Source: Pseudomonas pseudonitroreducens
Lineage (GTDB): Bacteria; Pseudomonadota; Gammaproteobacteria; Pseudomonadales; Pseudomonadaceae
Length of the DNA: 64,000 nucleotides
Assembly (NCBI RefSeq): GCF_021603645.1
Contig: NZ_BQHJ01000013.1
Location: 62,001 to 126,000 of the forward strand
Direction: 5' to 3'
In this document: positions 42,444 through 49,729 of the stretch, piece after piece
Layout: each line of letters begins with the position of its first letter
Numbering within the stretch: the stretch's first letter is position 1
The notes under the pieces: generated by a model
Seen by the model: the letters and a program-made list of their open reading frames with translations, nothing else
What the model was told of the DNA's origin: nothing
Database searches by the model: none
Position numbers and translations under genes: made by a program

Positions 42444-44213
42444 CTAGAGGCCTTGTTCCGTCAGCCAGAGATTGAGGGCCGCCAACTGCCACAACTTGGA
42501 ACCGCGCAGCGGAGTGAGGTCGCTCGCCGGGTCGCTGAGCAGGCGGTCGAACATCGCCGTCTCGAACAGTCCACGGTCCTGGCTCGGGTCCAGCAGCAGC
42601 TCGCTGACCCAGGCGCGGGTATTGCCTTGCAGGTGTTTCAGGCCCGGTACCGGGAAGTAACCCTTGGGCCGGTCGATCACCTCGCTGGGAATGACCTTGC
42701 GCGCGGCAGCCTTGAGCACCTGCTTGCCGCCATCGCCGAGCTTGAAGCGCGACGGGATCCTCGCCGACAACTCCGCAACGCGGTAGTCGAGGAACGGCAC
42801 GCGGGCCTCCAGGCCCCAGGCCATGGTCATGTTGTCGACACGCTTGACCGGGTCGTCCACCAGCATGATCGTGCTGTCCAGGCGCAGTGCCTTGTCCACC
42901 GGGTCTTCCGCGCCCGGCTGGGCGAAGTGCTCGCGGACGAACTCGCTGGCCACATCCTCGACTCGCAGCGCTTCGCGCACGGTGTCCAGGTACTCGCCAT
43001 GGGTTCGATCGAAGAAGGCCGCGCGGTACGCCTGCAGCGGGTCCTTCGCGCCGGCCACTTTCGGGTACCAGTGGTAGCCGGCGAACAGCTCGTCGGCGCC
43101 CTGGCCGCTCTGCACCACCTTGCAGTGCCTGGAGACTTCCCGCGAGAGCAGGTAGAAGGCAATGCAGTCGTGGCTGACCATCGGCTCGCTCATGGCGCGG
43201 AAAGCCGCCGGCAGCTGCGCGATGACCTCGTTCTCGTCGATGCGCAACTGGTGGTGGCGGGTGCCATAGCGTTTCGCGATCAGGTCCGAGTACTGGAATT
43301 CGTCGCCGCGTTCGCCGCCGGCATCCTCGAAGCCGATGGAGAAGGTCAGCAGGTCCTCGACGCCGGCTTCGTGCAGCAGGCCGACCAGCAGGCTGGAATC
43401 CACCCCGCCGGAGAGCAGCACGCCGACTTCGCGGGCGGCGCGCTGGCGCACGCTCACGGCGTCGCGCAGGCTGCTCAGCAAGCGGTCTTCCCAATCGTCC
43501 AGGGTCAGCTCGCGCTCGTCCGGCAGCGGGCCGTAATCCAGGGTCCACCAGCGCTGGCGCTCGGTGTGGCCATCGGCGTCGATGGTCATCCAGGTGGCCG
43601 GCGGCAGTTTCTGCACTTCGGCCAGCAGGGTGCGCGGAGCGGGCACCACGGCGTGGAAGTTCAGGTAGTGGTTGAGCGCCACCGGGTCCAGCGCCGGGTC
43701 GATGTCGCCGCCCTTGAGCAGCGCCGGCAGGCTGGAGGCGAAGCGCAGGCGCTTGCCGGTCTGCGACAGGTACAGCGGCTTGATGCCGAGGCGGTCGCGG
43801 GCGATGAACAGGCGCCGTTTGTCGCGTTCCCAGATGGCGAAGGCGAACATGCCATTGAGGCGTGGCAATAGTTGTTCACCCCAGGCGTGGTATCCCTTCA
43901 GAAGTACTTCGGTGTCGCCTCCGGAAAAGAAGCGGTACCCAAGGGCTTCCAGCTCGCCGCGCAGTTCGGGGTAGTTGTAGATTGCCCCGTTGAACACCAG
44001 CGACAGGCCCAGGGAGGTGTCGATCATCGGCTGACCGGAAGCTTCGGCCAGGTCCATGATCTTCAGTCGCCGGTGCCCCAGGGCCACTGGCCCTTCGCTG
44101 TGGAAGCCCCATGCATCGGGACCTCGCGGGGCGAGGTGATGGGTGATGCGTTCGACTGCGGCAAGGTCCGCAGCCTGGTTATCGAAACGTAGTTCTCCTG
44201 CTAGTCCGCACAT
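42444..44213 (-). CDS. asnO: AsnO-type amidotransferase of the NAGGN pathway
   Basis: 589 residues, class II glutamine amidotransferase of the asparagine-synthetase type. MCGLAGEL places the nucleophilic Cys2 after Met removal, which fixes the start at 44213. The N-terminal Ntn domain (about 1-200) has RGPDAWGFHSEGPVALGHRR. The synthetase domain has the ATP-binding SGGVDSSLLVGLL near residue 265. It converts the C-terminal carboxyl of N-acetylglutaminylglutamine to the amide. First gene of the cluster, with 70 bases before the ngg gene. Confidence 0.93.
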   Translation of the reverse strand: MCGLAGELRFDNQAADLAAVERITHHLAPRGPDAWGFHSEGPVALGHRRLKIMDLAEASGQPMIDTSLGLSLVFNGAIYNYPELRGELEALGYRFFSGGDTEVLLKGYHAWGEQLLPRLNGMFAFAIWERDKRRLFIARDRLGIKPLYLSQTGKRLRFASSLPALLKGGDIDPALDPVALNHYLNFHAVVPAPRTLLAEVQKLPPATWMTIDADGHTERQRWWTLDYGPLPDERELTLDDWEDRLLSSLRDAVSVRQRAAREVGVLLSGGVDSSLLVGLLHEAGVEDLLTFSIGFEDAGGERGDEFQYSDLIAKRYGTRHHQLRIDENEVIAQLPAAFRAMSEPMVSHDCIAFYLLSREVSRHCKVVQSGQGADELFAGYHWYPKVAGAKDPLQAYRAAFFDRTHGEYLDTVREALRVEDVASEFVREHFAQPGAEDPVDKALRLDSTIMLVDDPVKRVDNMTMAWGLEARVPFLDYRVAELSARIPSRFKLGDGGKQVLKAAARKVIPSEVIDRPKGYFPVPGLKHLQGNTRAWVSELLLDPSQDRGLFETAMFDRLLSDPASDLTPLRGSKLWQLAALNLWLTEQGL

Positions 44214-44345
44214 GTCCTTACCGGATCTCCGTTGGGGATGAAGTGGGTGGCGCCTCATGGACGCCTTAGGGGATGACCCGTCGATCTGGCGAGAGTTCTA
44301 TTTGATTTCATTGAGGAAATGTGACGGAGCAGCAGGTGGACTGAG

Positions 44346-44825
44346 ATGGCCGACAGCAAGACTTCGATGCGCAACGCCCACGCACTCTCCATGCTGCAGG
44401 CCCTGAGACGGCTGCAGCAGGCGGCGGAAGTGCACTCCAAGAGCCTGGGCCGCGATGGCGAACTGACGCCGCTGCAACTGCTGATCCTGCAGGTCGTGGA
44501 GCTGGAGGGCGAAATTACCGCTGGTCAGTTGGCACGCCAGGTGGCGTTGTCGCAGTCGTCCATTTCCAGTGCGCTGACGCGCCTGGAAAGCAAAGGGCTG
44601 CTCACCCGACGACGTGACGAGGACGACCGGCGCAAGCAGTGGCTGAGCCTCGAGGTCGTCGGGCGCAGGGCGCTTCGGGATGGGCCGACGCTGCTGCCCG
44701 AACATGCCCTTGAGCGCTTCGCCGGGCTGCCGGAGTGGGAGCAGCACGCCATACTCGCCGGCCTGCTGCGCGCCGCCGAGCTGTTCGAGACGCCGGGCTC
44801 CGGCGCCGAGGAAGAAGAGTTCTGA
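44346..44825 (+). CDS. MarR family transcriptional regulator
   Basis: 159 residues. The winged helix is visible at about 45-105: LTPLQLLILQVVELEGEITA, GQLARQVALSQSSISSALTR, LESKGLLTRRRDEDDRRKQW. N- and C-terminal helices form the dimerisation part. It is divergent from the NAGGN genes across 132 bases, and a MarR gene at this position is conserved with the cluster in Pseudomonas, so it probably controls NAGGN synthesis. The signal (osmolarity, potassium or other) is unknown. Confidence 0.9.
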   Translation: MADSKTSMRNAHALSMLQALRRLQQAAEVHSKSLGRDGELTPLQLLILQVVELEGEITAGQLARQVALSQSSISSALTRLESKGLLTRRRDEDDRRKQWLSLEVVGRRALRDGPTLLPEHALERFAGLPEWEQHAILAGLLRAAELFETPGSGAEEEEF

Positions 44826-44828
44826 GCC

Positions 44829-45578
44829 TCAGCTCATCAGTTTCTGTGCGGCCAGCGACAGACTGACCGCCACCAGCATCAGCGCGAACAGGCGCTGCAG
44901 GGTCGCGCCACCCAGGCGCACGGCCAGGCGATTGCCGAATAGCACGCCCAGTGCGCCGCCCGCCGCCAGGCACGCCAGCAAGGGCAGCGGTGGCTGTGCG
45001 TGGGTCAGATAGAGCAGGAAGCCACCGCCGGACACCAGCGCAATCACCGCCATCGATGTGGCCGTCGCTGCCATCATCGACAGCGGCGTGAACCACAGCA
45101 GCCCCGGTACGATCAGGAAACCGCCGCCCACCCCCATCAGGCCGGAGAGCATGCCCACCGCCAGCCCGACGCCCAGCAACGGTCCATTGCGCGTCGGCTT
45201 GTCGCAGACGCGCGGCTGGCTGGAGCCCTGCCACATGCGCCAGGCCGACCACAGCACCAGCAGGCAGAAGCCGACGATCAGCCAGGCGTCCGGGATGAAC
45301 TTGCCCAGCCACTGGCCGGCGGCGTTGCCCGGCCAGCCGGTGATGACCAGCCAGAACAGCGGTTTCCACGCCACCTGGCCCTGCCTCGCACGTGGCACCG
45401 CGCCAATCGCCGCCGACAGCGCGACGGCGCCGAGGCTGACGCCGATGGCGTCGTGCAGTGGCAGGTGCAGGCTGAGCAGCAGGGGCAGGGCCACCAGCGA
45501 GCCGCCGGCGCCGGTCAGGCCGAGCAGGAGCCCGAGGATCAGGCCGATGGCGGAGGATTCAAGCAGCAGTGCATCCAT
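44829..45578 (-). CDS. TauE/SafE (TSUP) family membrane transporter
   Basis: 249 residues with about eight membrane segments. GLLLGLTGAGGSLVALPLLL at the N-terminus and GVGGGFLIVPGLLWFTPLSM in the middle are the two repeated TSUP motifs (G-x-G-G-x5-P). Family members export sulfite, sulfoacetate or similar anions; substrate unknown here. It ends four bases from the convergent MarR gene and follows mnmC on the same strand (53 bases). Start MDALLLESS at 45578, chosen over longer frames that overlap mnmC. Confidence 0.88.
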   Translation of the reverse strand: MDALLLESSAIGLILGLLLGLTGAGGSLVALPLLLSLHLPLHDAIGVSLGAVALSAAIGAVPRARQGQVAWKPLFWLVITGWPGNAAGQWLGKFIPDAWLIVGFCLLVLWSAWRMWQGSSQPRVCDKPTRNGPLLGVGLAVGMLSGLMGVGGGFLIVPGLLWFTPLSMMAATATSMAVIALVSGGGFLLYLTHAQPPLPLLACLAAGGALGVLFGNRLAVRLGGATLQRLFALMLVAVSLSLAAQKLMS

Positions 45579-45631
45579 GTCGGTGGTCCGCTCTGGAAGC
45601 TGGCGCGGCCCGTCGCTGGGCCGTGCGGTGA

Positions 45632-47599
45632 TCAGGCGTTCTTCTGGCCGCGCACGACGTCGCGGAGGAAGAAACGGTTCGGGTGGCAGGCCTCGGCCAC
45701 GGCGCGCGGCAGGGGGAGCGGTTCGTCGTCGATCCACGCCGCCAGCAGCTCTCCGGCCAGCGGTGCGGTAACCAGCCCACGGGAGCCATGGGCGCTGTTC
45801 AGGTACAGGCCATCGAGCCAGGGGCAGGGCGTATCCGGCACCTGGCGCGCATCCTTGCCCAGTACAGCGTAGGCGCTGGCGAAGGCTTCGCGGTCTGCCA
45901 GCGGGCCCACCAGTGGCAGATAGTCGGGGGTGGTGCAGCGGAAGGCGGCGCGGCCCTGCAATGTGGTCGGGTCGAGCCTGGAGATGTGCAGGCGCTCGCT
46001 CAGGTCTGTGGATATCTCGGCCAGCAGATCGAGGTTGCCCAGGTGTTCTTCCAATGATGGCTCAGTGTCGTCTCGTTTGAATTCGAAACTGGCGCCCAGG
46101 GTGTGCTCGCCGTGGCGGAGCGGGGCGACGTAGCCTTCGGCGCAGACCACGGTGCTCAGCGCCGCGCTGTCGGCGGTAGCCGGCACGCGGGTGATCTGCC
46201 CGCGGATGCGTTTCATCGGCAGTGTCTCGGCCCCCGCAAAACGACGCACTTCGGCGGCGGTGGCGAGGATCGCGACAGGCGCGCTGGCGAGTCTGTCGTC
46301 GCCGCTCCAGGCGCTCCAGCCCTCGGCTTCGCGTTGCAGGCGGACTTCCGCGCCGATCAGCACGCGGATGTTCGGATGCTGCGCCAGGTGCCGGCACAAC
46401 GCCGGGGGATGTACCCAGCCGCCTTCGGGATAGAACAGCCCTCCGGCGGGCAAGCCGATACCGGCAACAGCTTCGGCCTCGGCCTTGCCCAGCAGGCGCA
46501 GCAGTGTGTCCGGGAAGGCTTCGGCAAGCTTCGCCTGGCGTCCGGCCTCGGCCTCGTCGAAGCCCAGTTGCAGCACGCCGCAGTCGGACCATTCCGCGCC
46601 TTTCTGCAGACGCTGGATCAGCCGCCGGGTATGCCCGAAGCCGCTGACGATCAGCCGCGACAGCGCCGTGCCGTGGGCGGACAGCTTGAGATAGAGCACG
46701 CCCTGGGGATTGCCCGAGGCTTCCTCGGCAAGGCCCGCGTGACGCTCGATCAGCGTCACCTGCCAGCCGCGCGCGGCGAGGCTGGCGGCGCTGGCGCAAC
46801 CGGCCATGCCGCCGCCGATCACCAGGGCCGCGCGTGGCCCGTCTGGGCGGGCGGGGCGGCTGTACCAGGGTTTGCCGGCTGGCGGCTGGACGCCGATGAA
46901 CTCGCCCTGGGACATCTCCCATTTCTTGCCGAAGCCCAGGGTGCGGCGAATCTTGAAGCCGGCCGCGCCCAGTCCGCGGCGAACGAAGCCGGCGCTGGTG
47001 AAGGTCGCGATGGTCGTGCCCGGCGCCGAAAGGCGGGCGAGTTGGGCGTACAGGGTGTCATTCCACATCTGCGGGTTCTTCGCCGGGGAGAAGCCGTCGA
47101 GGAACCAGGCGTCGATGCGTGCGTCCAGCTCGGGCAGGGTGTCGAGCACGTCGCCCACCAGCAGCGTCAGCACCACGCGGCCGCCGGCGAAGACGAAGCG
47201 CTGGAAACCTGGGTTGATCGCGACGTACTGCTCCAGCAACTGCGTCGACAGGTGCGCCAGCTCCGGCCAGAGGGCGAAGGCGCGGCGCAGGTCGTCAGGC
47301 GCCACCGGGTATTTCTCGGTGGTGACGAAGTGCAATCGCGCATCGGCCGGTGCCCGTTCCTCGAACAATTGCCAGGCGCAGAGGAAGTTCAGCCCGGTGC
47401 CGAAGCCCGTCTCGCCGATGCACAGGCGCCCGCCCGCCGGCAGTGCGGCGAAGCGTTCGCCCAGGCGATTGCCGTCGATGAACACATGGTGCGTCTCGGC
47501 GATGCCGGAATCGCGGGAGAAGTACACATCGCCATAGACGCGCGAAGTGGGCTGGCCGTTTTCGTCCCAGTCGATCTGGGCGCTGCTGATGTCTGGCAT
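45632..47599 (-). CDS. mnmC: tRNA 5-methylaminomethyl-2-thiouridine biosynthesis bifunctional protein MnmC
   Basis: 655 residues, cytoplasmic. The N-terminal half (about 1-240) is the SAM-dependent methyltransferase that makes mnm5U34: YFSRDSGIAETHHVFIDGNR, FGTGLNFLCAW, AWFLDGFSPAKNPQMW, TFTSAGFVRRGL. The C-terminal half is the FAD-dependent oxidase that removes the carboxymethyl group: AALVIGGGMAGCASAASLAA near residue 265, and LYLNSAHGSRGLVTAPLAGE near the end. The frame remains open upstream to 48760, but that part is antisense to the PPK2 gene; MPDISSAQIDWDENGQPTSR is the true start. Confidence 0.94.
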   Translation of the reverse strand: MPDISSAQIDWDENGQPTSRVYGDVYFSRDSGIAETHHVFIDGNRLGERFAALPAGGRLCIGETGFGTGLNFLCAWQLFEERAPADARLHFVTTEKYPVAPDDLRRAFALWPELAHLSTQLLEQYVAINPGFQRFVFAGGRVVLTLLVGDVLDTLPELDARIDAWFLDGFSPAKNPQMWNDTLYAQLARLSAPGTTIATFTSAGFVRRGLGAAGFKIRRTLGFGKKWEMSQGEFIGVQPPAGKPWYSRPARPDGPRAALVIGGGMAGCASAASLAARGWQVTLIERHAGLAEEASGNPQGVLYLKLSAHGTALSRLIVSGFGHTRRLIQRLQKGAEWSDCGVLQLGFDEAEAGRQAKLAEAFPDTLLRLLGKAEAEAVAGIGLPAGGLFYPEGGWVHPPALCRHLAQHPNIRVLIGAEVRLQREAEGWSAWSGDDRLASAPVAILATAAEVRRFAGAETLPMKRIRGQITRVPATADSAALSTVVCAEGYVAPLRHGEHTLGASFEFKRDDTEPSLEEHLGNLDLLAEISTDLSERLHISRLDPTTLQGRAAFRCTTPDYLPLVGPLADREAFASAYAVLGKDARQVPDTPCPWLDGLYLNSAHGSRGLVTAPLAGELLAAWIDDEPLPLPRAVAEACHPNRFFLRDVVRGQKNA

Positions 47600-47707
47600 G
47601 AAGGGAGGCGGGCAGTGAAACGAAGGCCGCAGTTTAGCCGATCCGTACCGAGGACAGGCTGCGTCACTTCCGCTACCTTTTATGCACTTCGGAACAAGGA
47701 GAGCTGC

Positions 47708-49213
47708 ATGTTCGAATCCGCCGAGATTGGCCATTCCATCGACAAGGAAACCTACGAGAAGGAAGTCGCGGTGCTGCGCGAAGCACTGCTCGAGGCACAG
47801 TACGAGCTCAAGCAGCAGGCACGCTTCCCGGTGATCATCCTGATCAACGGCATCGAGGGCGCCGGCAAGGGCGAGACGGTGAAGTTGCTCAACGAGTGGA
47901 TGGACCCGCGCCTGATCCGCGTGGAAAGTTTCCTCCTGCCCAGCGACGAGGAGCTCTCGCGGCCGCCGCAGTGGCGCTTCTGGCGTCGCCTGCCGCCCAA
48001 GGGTCGGACCGGCATCTTCTTCGGCAACTGGTACAGCCAGATGCTGTATGCGCGCGTCACCGGCGAGATCAAGGACAGCCAGCTCGATGGCCTGATCAAC
48101 GACGCCGAGCGCTTCGAACGGATGTACTCCGATGAAGGCGCGCTGATCTTCAAGTTCTGGTTCCACCTCTCCAAGAAGCAGCTCAAGGAGCGCCTCAAGG
48201 CACTGGAGAACGACCCCACCCGCAGCTGGCAACTGAGCGAGATCGACTGGAAGCAGAGCGAGGTCTACGACAAGTTCGTGCGCTACGGCGAGCGTGTGCT
48301 GCGCCGCACCAGCCGCGACTATGCCCCCTGGTACGTGGTGGAGGGCGCCGATGAGCGTTACCGCAGCCTGACGGTTGGCCGCACCATTCTCGAAAGCCTG
48401 CAGGCCGCGCTCAAGCGCAAGGACCGCCCGACCCCGCAACCGCATGCCGCCCCGCTGGTTTCCAGCCTGGACAACAAGGGGCTGCTGGATGCGCTGGACC
48501 TGAGCCTGAAGCTGGACAAGGACCAGTACAAGGAACAGCTGGCCAAGGAGCAGGCACGCCTGGCGACACTGATGCGCGACAAGCGCTTCCGCAGCCACTC
48601 GCTGATCGCCGTGTTCGAAGGCAACGACGCCGCCGGCAAGGGCGGTGCCATTCGCCGCGTGACCGATGCACTGGACCCGCGCCAGTACCGCATCGTGCCG
48701 ATCGCCGCGCCCACCGAGGAAGAGCGCGCGCAGCCCTACCTGTGGCGTTTCTGGCGGCACATTCCGGGGCGCCGGCAGTTCACCATCTTCGACCGCTCCT
48801 GGTACGGCCGTGTGCTGGTGGAGCGGGTCGAGGGCTTCGCCAGCGACGCCGATTGGCTGCGCGCCTATGCAGAAATCAATGATTTCGAGGAGCAGTTGGC
48901 GAACTACGGCATCGTGCTGGTGAAGTTCTGGCTGTCCATCGACCAGGAGACCCAGCTGGAGCGCTTCAAGGAGCGTGAGTCGATTCCGTTCAAGCGCTTC
49001 AAGATCACCGAGGAAGACTGGCGCAACCGTGACAAGTGGGACCAGTACGTGGATGCGGTGGGGGATATGGTCGACCGCACCAGCACCGAGATCGCGCCGT
49101 GGACGCTGATCGAGGCCAACGACAAGCGTTATGCGCGGGTGAAGGTGCTCAAGACCATCAATGATGCGCTGGAGGCGGCTTACGGAAGCGCGAAGAAGGG
49201 CAAGAAGGACTGA
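47708..49213 (+). CDS. pap: Two-domain PPK2 polyphosphate:AMP phosphotransferase
   Basis: 501 residues, two tandem PPK2 domains. Each has a Walker A-like loop: INGIEGAGKGETVKLLN (residues 46-62) and FEGNDAAGKGGAIRRVTDAL (about 305-324). Each is followed by PxxEExxxPxLWRFW-type lid motifs (RPPQWRFWRRLP and AQPYLWRFWRHIP) and FDRSWYGRVLVERV (only in the second domain), whereas the first domain reads FFGNWYSQML. This fits class II PPK2, where only the C-terminal domain is fully catalytic and AMP is phosphorylated from polyphosphate. AAGGAGAG precedes the ATG. It is divergent from mnmC, with 108 bases between. Confidence 0.92.
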   Translation: MFESAEIGHSIDKETYEKEVAVLREALLEAQYELKQQARFPVIILINGIEGAGKGETVKLLNEWMDPRLIRVESFLLPSDEELSRPPQWRFWRRLPPKGRTGIFFGNWYSQMLYARVTGEIKDSQLDGLINDAERFERMYSDEGALIFKFWFHLSKKQLKERLKALENDPTRSWQLSEIDWKQSEVYDKFVRYGERVLRRTSRDYAPWYVVEGADERYRSLTVGRTILESLQAALKRKDRPTPQPHAAPLVSSLDNKGLLDALDLSLKLDKDQYKEQLAKEQARLATLMRDKRFRSHSLIAVFEGNDAAGKGGAIRRVTDALDPRQYRIVPIAAPTEEERAQPYLWRFWRHIPGRRQFTIFDRSWYGRVLVERVEGFASDADWLRAYAEINDFEEQLANYGIVLVKFWLSIDQETQLERFKERESIPFKRFKITEEDWRNRDKWDQYVDAVGDMVDRTSTEIAPWTLIEANDKRYARVKVLKTINDALEAAYGSAKKGKKD

Positions 49214-49228
49214 CGCTTCTGGCTTTTC

Positions 49229-49252
49229 GTAGGAGCGAGCTTGCTCGCGAAC
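49229..49252 (+). repeat. Single REP unit, GAGCTTGCTC type
   Basis: GTAGGAGCGAGCTTGCTCGCGAAC is intact. No inverted partner follows; instead a partial GGACCTTGTCCGCGATG (49284-49300) resembles the end of the other REP type, so this looks like a decayed or hybrid pair. Confidence 0.8.
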
Positions 49253-49354
49253 CGGGCCAATGCTGGTGCCCTCATGTACAAACGGACCTTGTCCGCGATG
49301 TTCTTGCTTGTGGTTGGGAATCCCTGCGCCGCTTCGGTGTGCGCGCGGACTTCT

Positions 49355-49450
49355 TGTTTCGCCCCCTCGGGCGAGTCCCTTTTGTCAAACGCCACAAAAG
49401 GAACCAACAAGTCTTGCCCCGGACATCCGGTTTTTCGCTTGGGGCGAAAA
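49355..49450. repeat. Nested-hairpin intergenic element
   Basis: Outer arms TTTCGCCCC (49357-49365) and GGGGCGAAA (49441-49449) enclose CCTTTTGT/ACAAAAGG (49378-49385, 49394-49401) and CCGGA-CA-TCCGG (49419-49430). A competing hairpin TCGCCC-CCTC-GGGCGA is at 49359-49374. No gene is recognisable here. The short reading frame across it is a translation of the repeat and lacks any coding signature. Confidence 0.55.
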
Positions 49451-49454
49451 ATAC

Positions 49455-49563
49455 CCTCGCTGAAGCGAAGTTTCAGGGGCACGCGTTGACGGGCCATCCC
49501 TGGCCCGACAACGCTCTCGCGACATCCATGTCGCTCAACCCCTGAAACTCCGCTTCAACGAGG
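49455..49563 (-). repeat. 109-bp cloverleaf-like structured repeat
   Basis: Outer arms 49455-49479 and 49539-49563 pair at 23 of 25 positions. Inside are hairpin 1 (GTTGACGGGCCA at 49485-49496 with TGGCCCGACAAC at 49501-49512, TCCC loop, one mismatch) and hairpin 2 (GCGACAT/ATGTCGC, 49519-49534). On the plus strand the two outer mismatches are C/A and A/C. On the minus strand they are G/U and U/G wobbles, so an RNA from the minus strand would pair completely. It would lie in the 3' region of a lapG-lapD transcript. Confidence 0.6.
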
Positions 49564-49616
49564 CCTCCTGAACGGGGCGGTTCGGAGTGCCCGTATGTTT
49601 TTCTGGAGATCTTTAA

Positions 49617-49640
49617 GAGCCGGAGCCGGAGCCGGAGCCG
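49617..49640. repeat. Four tandem GAGCCG hexamers
   Basis: (GAGCCG)x4 perfect, in the non-coding gap 49214-49725. Length is a multiple of six, prone to slippage. It lies between the cloverleaf and the REP pair downstream of lapD. Confidence 0.85.
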
Positions 49641-49662
49641 GATCGAGGGATTGAGGGCTTTC

Positions 49663-49729
49663 GTAGGAGCGAGCTTGCTCGCGAACTGACTCCGCAGGGG
49701 GCTCTGTTCGCGAGCAAGCTCGCTCCTAC
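49663..49729. repeat. REP pair overlapping the lapD stop codon
   Basis: Inverted GAGCTTGCTC-type units at 49663-49686 and 49706-49729, 19 bases apart. The right unit reads GTAGGAGC on the minus strand, and its bases 2-4 (TAG, 49728-49726) are the lapD stop codon. Confidence 0.9.

Noticed and set aside
47600-48760. N-terminal extension of MnmC to 1042 residues
   Set aside because: The extra part is antisense to the PPK2 gene, and MnmC has its normal length and N-terminus from 47599.
49241-49489. Small open frame (82 codons) in the repeat region
   Set aside because: It translates hairpin and REP sequence, has no ribosome binding site and no protein-like pattern; the stretch is better explained as a structured repeat.
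49455-49563. Cloverleaf as a tRNA gene
   Set aside because: It has only two internal arms, no conserved TTCGA arm or CCA-like end, and the outer stem is far too long (25 bp).
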